Shown here piece by piece: positions 23,882 to 34,223 of a DNA stretch of 64,000 nt (position 1 is the stretch's first letter; each line of letters opens with the position of its first letter). A program made the position numbers and the translations under genes. This stretch comes from Citrus sinensis (taxonomy: Eukaryota; Streptophyta; Magnoliopsida; Sapindales; Rutaceae), in NCBI RefSeq assembly GCF_022201045.2, contig NC_068560.1, positions 33,877,001 through 33,941,000 of the forward strand. The letters are read 5' to 3'. The notes beneath the pieces are model-generated. The model was given only the letters and a program-made list of their open reading frames with translations. It was not told the origin of the DNA and searched no databases.

Positions 23882-24077
23882 TTTCTTCAGGAGTAATGAT
23901 AAGTATTTCTTCAGGAGTAACGATAAGTACAAATTGATGTGATATAATAAAATTAATTGAATTAAATATCTCTTAACTCATATAATTTATTTTTATTATT
24001 TTATATTTTTATTTAATCAATAAATTAATGACACATTTATACAAGAATTTATAGTTATATCATTACTCTCTCTTCAA
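23882..24077. mobile_element. MITE, second copy of the Mutator-like family
   Basis: The element at 23891-24068 aligns along its length with the MITE at 6433-6619. The left end is GAGTAATGATAAGTA, the shared core is GAATTAAATATCTCTTAACTC, and the right end is ACAAGAATTTATAGTTATAT followed by CATTACTC. The 9-bp flanks TTTCTTCAG and TCTCTTCAA match at 7 of 9, an aged duplication. A 24-bp tandem duplication (TATTTCTTCAGGAGTAAYGATAAG) near the left end duplicated the terminus after insertion. It lies about 350 bp upstream of the PPD4 start. Confidence 0.7.
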
Positions 24078-24608
24078 TGTCGAAATTTTTCAAAATGACA
24101 TATTTAGTTAAAACCCAACTCATAATAAATGTCAAAAACCCCAATATAGATATATATATATATATATATATATAATTGAAAAAGTTAACCTAGATCAACA
24201 AGTTCAAACGCGGTCGATGTAACCCAGCAGACCCAATTAGAATGGGCTTGATCATAAACAATGTAATCAACAATCAGATAGATGTAAGGTCCGGGCAGAT
24301 ATATACTGAACTATTGAACTTTGTAACGAAGCAGTAAGCATGTGCGCCAACAAGAGATGAGACTGGCCACAATGCATGTGAATGCTATAATATCATTAAA
24401 CATTTCTTTTACAGAAGTATACAATCAATTTGAAGCTGTCTATACAAGACTCGATATAAGAAAACAAAAATACCTGGTCCACCTAGAGAAATACTCTATG
24501 ACTATAAAGAATTAGTAGTACTACCGCCTACAGGAACCAGAAACTTTTACCAACTGAAGTAATGTGCACAGAAACGATATGGCCAAATGTGAGAGATCCT
24601 AATCATAG
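24078..24608. other. Intergenic spacer downstream of the GT47 gene
   Basis: It contains an (AT)n run at about 24149-24173 and the probable 3' UTR of the glycosyltransferase. No coding frame is supported. Confidence 0.45.
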
Positions 24609-27600
24609 TCAAGGCAACCGCACAGGAAGTTTCCAGTTGTTGAATTCAACAAGGTCTCTATTCACAATAGATCCATTGTGCAGCCAGAATGTCTCAGCTG
24701 ACAGGTGGAATTGCCGCACTTTCCTCTGAAGTTCCCACATTATTCCTTGCATCGCAGAACAAGGCTCTGTTTCTGGAGCATAAGCCCATAAGCACCTTAT
24801 TTGCCTACCATGGGCTATCATCTGCTCGATATGTTCATCTGAAACACAGACCAAAAGTTTAGTTGTGCGATGCCTACAGATACACCTAATGAGGGAAGGA
24901 AATAAATAGAGGTTGCTGATCTAACCTGGTATTGTAGCTAGGTAATCCAAAAGTTGGCGACCTATTCGAGATGATGGCCATTTTATTGATATCTGGGTGT
25001 AGTCAATGACATTCTGAAAAGGAAATTCTGCTTCATCTGATAAGATAACAGGGACGCACTCCTGTTCAGCAAGAAATGTTTTACCTTATGCAATCATTCA
25101 ATGACGCCAAAATTTATTTGACAGAGCGGGGAAGGGGCAAGAGAGAGAGGAGAGAGGCCAGTACCACAAAAAAGGACTCATAAAACCTAAGTGTCCATGA
25201 TGATTCTCCTCGAGGTGCAAGACAGAACTTGGCATTGCGCAGGTGTTGAAAATATTCAATCTTTCCCAATTTTTCAGGGCCTTTAAACTTCAAATCTGGA
25301 GATTCCAACTGTTTATAAAATCAATATGCATACTTTCGATACCAATTAAGAAAAACATGGAAAGTAAATGTTATCAGATTGAAGTTCCAATAGCTGGTCT
25401 AAAGATACAAGGTTACAATGTTTGCATGCTAATCAACCATAAGATTCCAATAGCAATATGGCATAAAATAATCCTTCGGAAGCCACCTACATTTAATAGA
25501 AAAAAGCCAAAAGAAAATTAAAAAAAGATTACAGAAAAGGCTGTGTTGCCGAAGCCTCACAAAGATATACATGAATTCTCATAAAAATTTACGTCATGCC
25601 ATGTTGATCACCATATCAAACAATAGAACGAATTCAATTAACTACATAATATGGCATAAAATAATCCTTCAATTAACTACCAATAGCAATATGGCATAAA
25701 ATAATCCTTCTGAAGCCACCTACATTTAATAGAAAAAAGCCAAAAGAAAATTAAAAAAAGATTACAGAAAAGGCTGTGTTGCCGAAGCCTCACAAAGATA
25801 TACATGAATTCTCATAAAAATTTACGTCATGCCATGTTGATCACCATATCAAACAATAGAACGAATTCAATTAACTACATAATATGGCATAAAATAATCC
25901 TTCAATTAACTACCAATAGCAATATGGCATAAAATAATCCTTCTGAAGCCACCTACATTTAATAGAAAAAAGCCAAAAGAAAATTAAAAAAAGATTACAG
26001 AAAAGGCTGTGTTGCTGAAGCCTAACAAAGATATACATGAATTCTCATAAAAATTTACGTCACGCCATGTCGATCACCATATCAAACAATAGAACGAATT
26101 CAATTAACTACATAATATGCAAATGATTCTGAGTGTAGGCGATATAAGGAATCAAAGTCAAAGACAAATACGTTATATTGTTTCTGTGCTACTGAAGATG
26201 TTCTGTGCTGTAAAACCAAACTAATGTCAGCAACTCAACATATCTACTTTAGAAAGTCACCATTATATATATGACAGAAAACCAAGCAAGTTCTGCTTCC
26301 AAGTGCTCATGTAAAATCCCATGTACAGATGCATTTAAATGTCTCAACTGAACTATATATTATGCTAAAACTTAAATCATAACATAAAGTTTGATGTATA
26401 AGATACCTTTATCCAGATAATTTCTAAGACACATAAAACAACATACCTGATCTGGATATTGATTTGCAAGCTCAATCAATTGAAGACGCCCAACCTTCCC
26501 TTGTGCACGACCTAAATAGTTTGCCAAGTACTTACGTTTTGATAGAGGCAAAGGCTGGACCAAGGTAAGCCCACGTTTAGTCATCCCATCATCAACGTTG
26601 CCAGGAATGATGATATCTTTCCAAGTATTAAAGGCACTTGTGTCTCTCTTATCAGTTCGATCCCCCTGCACCAACAGACAACATTCTTCAGTCAAATAAT
26701 ACACTAGATTAGTTTCACATGACAAATCCATAGCTTTTCTAACAAACAGGAAATCAACAGATCTAAAACTTCTTTTGTTGATTTTACATTCCCATATTCT
26801 TATCACTAACGCCTCAAAACCTATGACAATCAATAGTGGATTAGCAATGGCGCCGAGATCCAGATAGTAGCAACATCTTAGGTTCTAAAGTAAACTGATA
26901 CTGGTCACATTTTTAAACACGCAATAGAAAAATAAGAGCTCATTAAAGGGTGTTGGGAAGGATAATACCTCAGGAGTAAGAATTATCGACCGATTTATGA
27001 ATGTTGCCCAAGATTTAAACAAGTGAGCTCCTGCACCACTGCAAATGTAAAAAGGCACACACACATTTGCATCAATATAAGGCAAACTTGAAACAAAATT
27101 TTACTCTGCCACTACTAACTTTTTGGCATAAGAAGCACGTGACTAAACCTTGGGAAGACAAAAATGTGATCGCGGCCTCCAGATCGCCTAAAATACGGCA
27201 TTTGTCTTAAGACCTGGAAACAACATATCAGTAAGAAGAGCAGAGAGAGAGAGAGGGAGGAGGAGGAGGAGGAAAAAAAACACATTTATAATAAATAGAT
27301 AAATATTTATACCTTGACATAGGTTTGGTTAATCTCTTTGTCATTAAGACCTCCCATCATCCTAACACATTTTGCATACGCCGGCACAAAGAATAAATCC
27401 GCTTCCTCTTTCTTTTTGGTTCGAAATCTCGATTGCAGAAGCAGCCTGTGTATTTTAACCTGCAATTCACATATTCAAAAGTACGTAATGGAATTGCAAA
27501 CTGTTAGTATAATGAGTACGGGATTTAAGAGTATAATAAATAAAATGATCAAATTTTGGGACAAAATTTAAATACCTGAGTGCCCCACTGGCCTTTCACG

Positions 27601-27953
27601 CAAGAATCAGCTGAAATGGCTCCGTCTCTGCCGTACAACAACAATTTTAGACCGTCCAGCTCGTTCTCGTCGTAGACGTAGATCTTGAGGGAGAGGTGGG
27701 ACCCGTAACCTCTCTCAGGCCACGAGATTGATCTGCCGCCGTCGGATATGTGAACGTGGTTTCGATGAGATATGCCGTCCTGATTGACGGGGGAGGAGTG
27801 GCAGGGAGAAAATGATTGATCGAAGAGCCTGGTGAGGAAGAAAGTTGTGGTGACTAGTAGGAGGGCGCCGATCTGGTGCGTGCGGGTGCAGGGAGTGAAG
27901 ATTCGAGATTTGTTGTTGTGTGAGCTTCCCATTTCTCTGTGTAGTAGTAACAA
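24609..27953 (-). CDS. Exostosin-family (GT47) glycosyltransferase, type II membrane protein
   Basis: Eight exons: 27576-27953, 27313-27459, 27149-27213, 26969-27038, 26447-26665, 25165-25308, 24926-25061 and 24609-24838. They sum to 462 residues. An in-frame Met at 27932 is an equally good start (455 residues). A hydrophobic signal anchor (QIGALLLVTTTFFLTRLF, residues 27-44) follows a short cytosolic tail, typical of Golgi enzymes. The exostosin domain shows LKIYVYDENELDG, EEADLFFVPAYAKCVRMMGG, YFRRSGGRDHIFVFPSGAGA, KRKYLANYLGRAQGK, RNAKFCLAPRGESSWTLRFY and ECVPVILSD. Plant GT47 enzymes build pectin, xyloglucan, xylan or arabinan side chains. This one resembles At5g16890 as I recall it, whose substrate is not firmly known to me, so no activity is assigned. 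Confidence 0.92.
25448..26120. repeat. 233-bp tandem repeat, about 2.9 copies, in intron 5 of the GT47 gene
   Basis: Units start with CAATAGCAATATGGCATAAA at 25448, 25681 and 25914, exactly 233 bp apart. Copies 1 and 2 are nearly identical. Copy 3 has several substitutions (for example GTTGCTGAAGCCTAACAAAG for GTTGCCGAAGCCTCACAAAG) and is cut near 26120. Each full unit also holds a second shorter copy of AATATGGCATAAAATAATCC, so there is a repeat within the repeat. It lies wholly inside the intron between exons 5 and 6. Confidence 0.92.
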
Positions 27954-28687
27954 GCTTTAGGACGTTCAGTTAGTAAAGTTACGTGGTTTCACTGTTTGAT
28001 GTTTCGGTATGAATTGAAAGGTGAACTGAGCGTCTGAGCCAGGCACTGAGTCCGCAAGAAATCAGCGTTGCGAAAATGGCGACCGTATCCAAATTTGCAG
28101 TAATTACTTATAGGTCCCTAATTTTTAGATTTATATTAAATAAGTCCCTGTACCAATTTAGAAAGACCAGATTACCTTTGAAATTGGGGCATTTGATTAT
28201 GCAACGCTGAAACCGCTGTTACCTGCAGGAGAAGGAAGGCATCATTAAATGTTTAGAACAACTTGTGAAGAAATTTTATTATTGTAAAGTTTGAAATTGA
28301 GGTGTTATATTTTTTAAATTACAATTGATGTGAAAAAAATTATAACTATAAAATAAAAATTAATAATATATAATAAATATAAATTTTGAATAATAATTTT
28401 TAAATTATTAAAAATATAATAAATTTTTATTACACAAGTAAAAAATTATATCAACATAATTTTTAAATTACAGTAGTTAGTATTTACTAAACAGTTTAGT
28501 GCTATAACTTTCAAGTTGCTTGATTATGCAGATAGAATCTACTTACTTCAAAAAAGCCAACAATTTTTAATGGGAAAAAGGCTTACAAATTTTATCTGAA
28601 GATTATCTATGATGATCAAAATATGAAGGATATATCCGAAAAATTAGCAAATGAGTGATACAAGAGAGCTCCAAAGAATCATCCAAA
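27954..28687. other. Upstream region of the GT47 gene and AT-rich spacer
   Basis: It holds the presumed promoter and leader of the GT47 gene (about 27954-28100), then AT-rich non-coding sequence. Nothing else is recognised. Confidence 0.4.
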
Positions 28688-28795
28688 TTAATAGTTTGAT
28701 TCTGCAGCCAGTCCCAGAAAAACTCCATGTATTGCTGAATGCTGAACAAGGTCACGCCTGCCGTCAGCTATCATTGGCTCTCTATTTTCATTCAT
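28688..28795 (-). other. Exon-like open frame, unidentified
   Basis: On the minus strand a CAG acceptor-like site is followed at once by ATG and a 35-residue frame (starting MNENREPMIADGRRDLVQHS and rich in charged residues) ending in TAA. The composition looks protein-like rather than random for this AT-rich context. I cannot name a family, and it does not match the neighbouring exostosin gene. It could be a last exon of a lost gene. Confidence 0.25.
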
Positions 28796-28879
28796 CTGAG
28801 CCGTGAAAAATCAAAGTTAAGCAACACGAAATGTTGAGGATTAAGAGTGTAACATGTGAATCAATAATAAGTAAATAAA

Positions 28880-29215
28880 GTGCTGACCATTGATTGTTAC
28901 TTGTGTGTAGTCAAGGATATTCTCAAATGGCAATTCTATTTCATGATAACATGACATTCAACACAACCATTAGCATTATTTCAGTTGACTTATTGTATCT
29001 ATGAAGTTGTGCGGGAAATGAGAATGTATGGCCAATGAAGTTGTGTGGATTATCTTCATGGGTCTATATCCTCAGCAACAAAGTTTTATTTCAGTTGACT
29101 TATTGTAGAATCTGGAGTCCAAGAAGATAATCTATGAGGAATTAGGCAGAGCTTGGCATTGTTAAGCAGTTTAATTATTAGGAAAAATGTACTTCAAATC
29201 TCGATATTTCAACTT
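28880..29215 (-). pseudogene. Decayed exostosin/GT47 gene fragment
   Basis: Two blocks resemble exons 7 and 6 of the neighbouring GT47 gene at the DNA level. TGTGTGTAGTCAAGGATATT followed by CTCAAATGGCAATTCTATTT matches the gene's segment at about 24995-25040. The 29110-29170 block with AGGCAGAGCTTGGCATTGTT matches the gene's 25195-25245 segment. The order and strand are the same as in the gene. The reading frame is lost, and the DNA between the blocks is rearranged. It is probably the remnant of an old tandem duplicate. Confidence 0.6.
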
Positions 29216-29662
29216 TATAATACCAAATTATTGCAAATATTATGTGCATTAAAAAACATATAATGTATTAGGATTATCATGTGAAAATGTTTGATGACAT
29301 ACGACTTTTCTTGTATGCAATTAGAACTAGTCGTAGGTATTAGATATCATATCCTAAATGACGCGATAAAATCATATGGTTCAAGTTCTAATTGAATGAA
29401 TTGAATTGTGGTGAGGAATTTAATCTGTTTTAATACAAAAATTAAGAAATGAATTGAAATTTAATTATATCCCAATAAACTGATTGTGAAACTATATATT
29501 GGATTTTTCATTAATAACTTGAGTTAACTTAGACAAACACAAGCAAAGAGCTATAGCAATAAAATTCATTTATTCCTAATTCAGCTATACGTATGTGATA
29601 TATGTAACATATATTATTAATTTCTGTGACACTAAAGCTATATATTAAACCCACTAAATGCT

Positions 29663-30973
29663 TCAATTAACAGCAGCGCAGACTCGTCTAATCTCCCCCT
29701 CTGAGCCAGTTTTGACGCCAAGATTGCCCATCTTCACCATTGCTTTGGCAAAATCAGCCTTGAAAGATGGCAATGGCCCAGAGCTAGAAGAATTCCCGAC
29801 AGCGCTACTAACATAGGATTCAAGTATCTGCTTGGTGTTCTCATCATCATAAAGCCTAGCATCAGACGCTATCACAGCAAATCCATTTTTGATGTTCAAA
29901 AAAATCTGATCATCGAATATGAAATCAGTCACCGGATCCAGAGGTATTCTGGTATTAGGGTCGCCCTGAAATGGGCACTTGGATTTGAGTTGCTTCAGGA
30001 ATTCAGGATTTATCGCTGGATCCGAACCACCTCCAGGGGTGAAATTGTAGAGACGGACTTGCATGAAGAAGCAAGCAGTGAGTCCAATCGTATGCCCACC
30101 TGAAAATAAAACACCAACTTAGTAGCTTTAATTATAACATAATTATATAGACTTCTAAATGTGTGTAGACAATCTAAACCAACAAAAAGATTCTTAAAGA
30201 TTGTGTATCGGTATACCGCCACTAAGAAGGACAAGATCTCTATCAGAAAGACCCTTCTGCCTGAATTTAGATTTAAGAAGCTGAATTGAGTCATCAACTT
30301 CGGGTAAATTATCAGCCAGGGATTTGCTTGAAACCTTTCCATCCCTACGGCCGGTTGGTACTTCGTAAAATGGCCCTTTAACCTGTCAAAGATACCAACG
30401 CAGAATTTTTTTTTTAATAAAAATAATAATACAAAAGCAAATAAGTGAAATCTCCCGGTATAATAAATTTTACCAAAGCCACAGCATCTCTGGCAGCCAA
30501 AGCCACAATATCCGCGCAAGAAACAACTCCAGGGCAAATACCTTCCAATTTTGCTTTGGCTTCTGCTATGATCTCAAAACCACCAACTCCTAAGTTTCCC
30601 GACGCTTTTCTTTCTCCTTCTTCACCGTTATCAATCAGTATTGATGCGTCACAGCCCTGAACAAGCAATATATCAGCAAAAATCCTTCGGAATTGTGTGT
30701 GTGTGTTTGTGCACGTGCCACAGAGAAAAAAAAAAAAAAAACCTCGACATAGCAGTCATGGAACTGAAGCCTTAGCAAAACTGCGGCACTTCCTGGGTCA
30801 CGCTCAAAGGTTTTCTGAGTGACAGAACTGACAATGGATTCGGCATTTGGGCATGTTTTTGAGTAGAAGCCAACTTGGAGTTGCCCTTGTGATGAAACAG
30901 TTCTGGCAGCAAGAAGGTTATAGATAATAATGAGAGCAAAAACTAAGGCCTTTGGACTTTTAAAATTGAGCAT
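29663..30973 (-). CDS. Class III peroxidase, secreted
   Basis: Four exons (30743-30973, 30474-30656, 30217-30382 and 29663-30099), the usual intron plan of plant class III peroxidases, giving 338 residues. A signal peptide is visible ([20 protein letters not shown]), with mature sequence from about [20 protein letters not shown]. The distal haem pocket has Arg68 and His72 in [19 protein letters not shown]; the family usually has FHDCFV, so Tyr replaces Phe. [16 protein letters not shown] is the typical central motif. The proximal haem ligand lies in [15 protein letters not shown]. Such enzymes act in the wall or vacuole, using H2O2 to oxidise phenolics in lignin and suberin formation or defence. 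Among Arabidopsis members PER43 seems nearest from memory, but this is not firm enough for a symbol. Confidence 0.95.
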
Positions 30974-31085
30974 TTTGAAAAGATGAAATAAGTGACATAA
31001 ACAAGATAATGAGATATAAATTCTGATCTATAAATTGTATCTAAAGATTTCAGATTATATGATTCATCGATGAACCGATGGCCTC

Positions 31086-31093
31086 TTTATATA
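31086..31093 (-). promoter_or_regulatory. TATA box of the peroxidase gene
   Basis: Read on the minus strand the sequence is TATATAAA, about 115 bp upstream of the peroxidase ATG at 30973. Confidence 0.55.
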
Positions 31094-32130
31094 GTACTGC
31101 AGTTGTGCATGTGCAATGTGTCCGAAAACTGCATATTTTCTGTTCACTTCCATCATTAGTTTTTGTTTGTCTTAAATTTTGTTTTTTAATATTGGGATTA
31201 TCATCACATCGTTTGCAAATTTTTTTCCAGGGTAAGAATGAAAATTTAGCTCATTTATTTTTAAAGTTCATGATTAGGTGATCAATTATGCAATCAAAGT
31301 AACCGAATAAAGCAAAACGAGATCATAATGTCAGACTTTCTCTAGTTAAATTCAAACCCCGATATAGCAATATTCTTTAACTTGGAGAATTTTTTTGACT
31401 AATTAGTACCCAAAAACTAAGAAAGCTAGTTTTATTTTATTTTAAATGCAGCTATATATTATCTTCCTTTCTGGTTTACACCGACTGGTTGAGATTGGAA
31501 AAGTCTTGAAGAAATCGTCATCTCCAGCAACTTTTTTCGCTTCAGCTTTGGCACATACTAACTATAGCAGTAGGAGTTATAGCTAGCAAGCTGGCTGGCC
31601 AAAGTTTCAAAGTAACGCCTACTTTGCTCTCTGCAGAATTAAGGCAGTTGGGCATCTTTCTCCAGAGAATTCACACTGCTCATTCAAATGTTTAGTACAA
31701 CTTTATTATTGGTTAGGTTGTAGGAAGCTGGTAAATTTTGTCTGGGAGAGAATTTAGCCCAACTACATAGTGTGAAATAATGACTTTCACTTGCACGGAT
31801 CGCTTGAATATACATAAAGACAGTTTTCAAGACCCTTATCTTACTCACTTTCAGGCTCTTTCTGCTCTCTTAGAATATTAGATCCACATTTCACATGAGT
31901 AAGATTATCTACTGTTTTTTCTTATTTTTTGGTACTATTACTGAGCTCTTACTCAATATTAGTGGAAGCTTTTGAATTAAACAGCTTCATTACCAGCTGG
32001 CGAAGACAACTGATGGGATATTGTTGCACTCCTATCAATTAATGAATTTAGTTTCTACTAAGTTGAGGGTTGCAACTTCTTTTGTCGTCTTGCACTCCCA
32101 TCAGTTAATCACTTCCTAATTTTTTTTCGA
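31094..32130. other. Intergenic, upstream of the peroxidase
   Basis: No coding frame is supported beyond a chance 67-codon frame at 31078-31281. No repeat is recognised. Confidence 0.4.
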
Positions 32131-32131
32131 T

Positions 32132-32413
32132 AAAAAGTATTATTCTTTTTTTTTTTTTTGGTACAAGGGATCATCTTCTCGACTAATTCAAATTCGAGTC
32201 GCGTAGGATCACTAGGGTGGTAAAATTCTCCCAACAAGTATTTAACACAACGACTAATCCATATTCGAGTCGGGTAGGACTACTAGAGCAGCAAAAATCT
32301 CTGAACAATAATTTAAAGCAGCTGCATTTTCAAGTTTCAAACTGAAGACTTTAGTTAAGTTAGAACAATCTTATGTCAACTAATCTACGCGCTTGTTGGT
32401 AAAAATATTATTT
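32132..32413 (-). mobile_element. SINE, reverse orientation, same family as 9577-9777
   Basis: A poly-T run (32146-32159) marks the tail. At the far end ACTAATCTACGCGCTTGTTGGT is the reverse complement of the 9577 SINE head. The flanks AAAAAGTATTATT (32132-32144) and AAAAATATTATTT (32401-32413) are a near-perfect target duplication. The 3' half is duplicated inside the element: an ATTCGAGTCG-GTAGGA-CACTAG-type segment with CCCAACAAGTATTTAA appears twice. This makes it longer (about 256 bp) than the 201-bp copy at 9577. Confidence 0.75.
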
Positions 32414-32440
32414 TTTTAATTACCTTGGAATAATATAATT

Positions 32441-33163
32441 ACCAATACTAGGGCTGGCAAAATTTGACACGACCCGATTACCCGACACGAACACGACATA
32501 AATAAATGGGTATGAGTCGTTAAATTTAACACGATTATTAAATGGGTCGGGTTCGGGTCAACACGATTTTTTTCCGTGTCGGGTTTGGGTTAAAATTCTT
32601 AACCCATTTACCCGATCAATGACCCGATTATATTTTCTATTTTAAAATAATTTACATATTCTTATAATTAAAACTCAATTATTAGAGATGATTTTCTTTT
32701 TTTTATTCTTTAAAAGGGTGAATATAAACACAATATTTTATTTATAAAATTTTACATACATTTAAAGTTTCAATAGTGTAAATGTGTAAAAATTGATAGA
32801 CATGTATATTTTATAATATTGATATATAATATTATATATATATATAATTAAAACCTCAATAGTGTACATGTGTAATATATTGGTAGATACATATATTTTA
32901 TAATATCGATAAATTATGTATGTATGTATGTATGTATGTATTTATGTACATACGTATGTATGATAGTGTGTAAATATTTAATGTAACTTTTGTTCAATAT
33001 ATAGATATTAAACAGGTTATTGGGTAACCCGATTATTTTTCCGTGTCGGGTTTGGGTCTCAATATTTTGACACGATTATTAAATGGGTCGGGTTTGGATC
33101 GACCTAAATTTGACACGACACGAACACGACCCGATGACCCGTTTTGCCAGCTCTAACCAATAC
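32441..33163. mobile_element. hAT-like non-autonomous element, 707 bp, 8-bp target duplication
   Basis: The element at 32449-33155 begins TAGGGCTGGCAAAATTTGAC and ends with GTTTTGCCAGCTCTA, giving inverted ends TAGGGCTGGCAAAA / TAGAGCTGGCAAAA. The exact 8-bp duplication ACCAATAC lies at 32441-32448 and 33156-33163. Both ends are filled with ACACGACCCG / CGGGTTTGGG words, and the AT-rich middle holds a (GTAT)n run near 32917-32942. There is no coding capacity. The terminal repeats are close to those of the element at 14471 but the subterminal words differ. Confidence 0.92.
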
Positions 33164-34223
33164 CACTAAGATTCATAAAATTACAATAATATAATAAAAT
33201 AGGACTCCCTCAAAAGTCGGTGGTTAATTTATTTGCAAGCACATGACTTATTTTCTTGAAGACTCAAAAAGTATATGTTCTCTTTCTTTCCTCCGGTACA
33301 TCCTTAACGCTAATGTTTATGTAATGTTGAATTATCTGTAGAATTTTTCTAATTGTTAATATCAAAACTTAGTTAATTTTTAATAAATAATAACAACAAA
33401 TACAATTTTAAATTTCAGAGTTCTGACAAGCACATTATTTGTAAAACCCCAAAGCAGGCCGAGGACATTGAGCCTAAGCACTCAATACAACAAGCCCAAT
33501 AAGCCACCCTTTCTTCAGCCCCCCGGTCTTTACTTTTAGAACCCGTATTACAATGATTTTTCAAAATCATTTATATCTTCGAAAATCATTAGCTAACACA
33601 ATTTTTTTTTTTCTTTTTCCCCTTTGAAGGAAACACTCATTTATATTTTAATATTTACTCTGATGGTCTTATGGCATCATCTAATGTTACCATCAGAAAA
33701 AATAAATAAATGAACAAATGATAATTTTTTTTAAAAGTATAATAAATAATTTCACAATGAATGTATAAGATTAAATTTTTTTATTAATAGCTCAAAGTTT
33801 GAGCCACTTTAATGTATGATGTATCACTTCTAAAATTATTTACACATAATTATATTTTAATCAGCTAAATGTATTTTTTTTAATTATCGAATATCAATAA
33901 TAATTTTTTAAAAAATGTTGATCGTAATCTATCTTTGTATATATTTAATAGTAGATTAATAGATATTATTATAATATTAAACGAAGTCGGTTTTTAATTT
34001 GTTTATATCTAAAGAATCCAAAATGAAGTCGTTTTGGTCTTATCATTGTTCGGTTCCGTTGGGAAGACTGCACAAGTAGTCTTAAATTAGTCTCATCTTC
34101 CTAACGCGACGTTAAAATCCCGTCCTAGGGTTTCATTTTCTCTTTTCTGAATTCCTGTCAGTTAATTGTAATAAACTACTCAATAGTGATACAGTGAGAT
34201 TCAGATTTGATAAGAGTTCAAAT
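33164..34223. other. Intergenic, promoter side of SPT5
   Basis: Mostly AT-rich. The segment from about 34020 to 34223 probably contains the SPT5 promoter and leader, with no clear TATA box, which is common for housekeeping genes. Nothing else is recognised. Confidence 0.4.

Noticed and set aside
25448..26120. CRISPR-like spacing of repeats
   Set aside because: The units are contiguous 233-bp tandem repeats with no unique spacers, in a plant intron.
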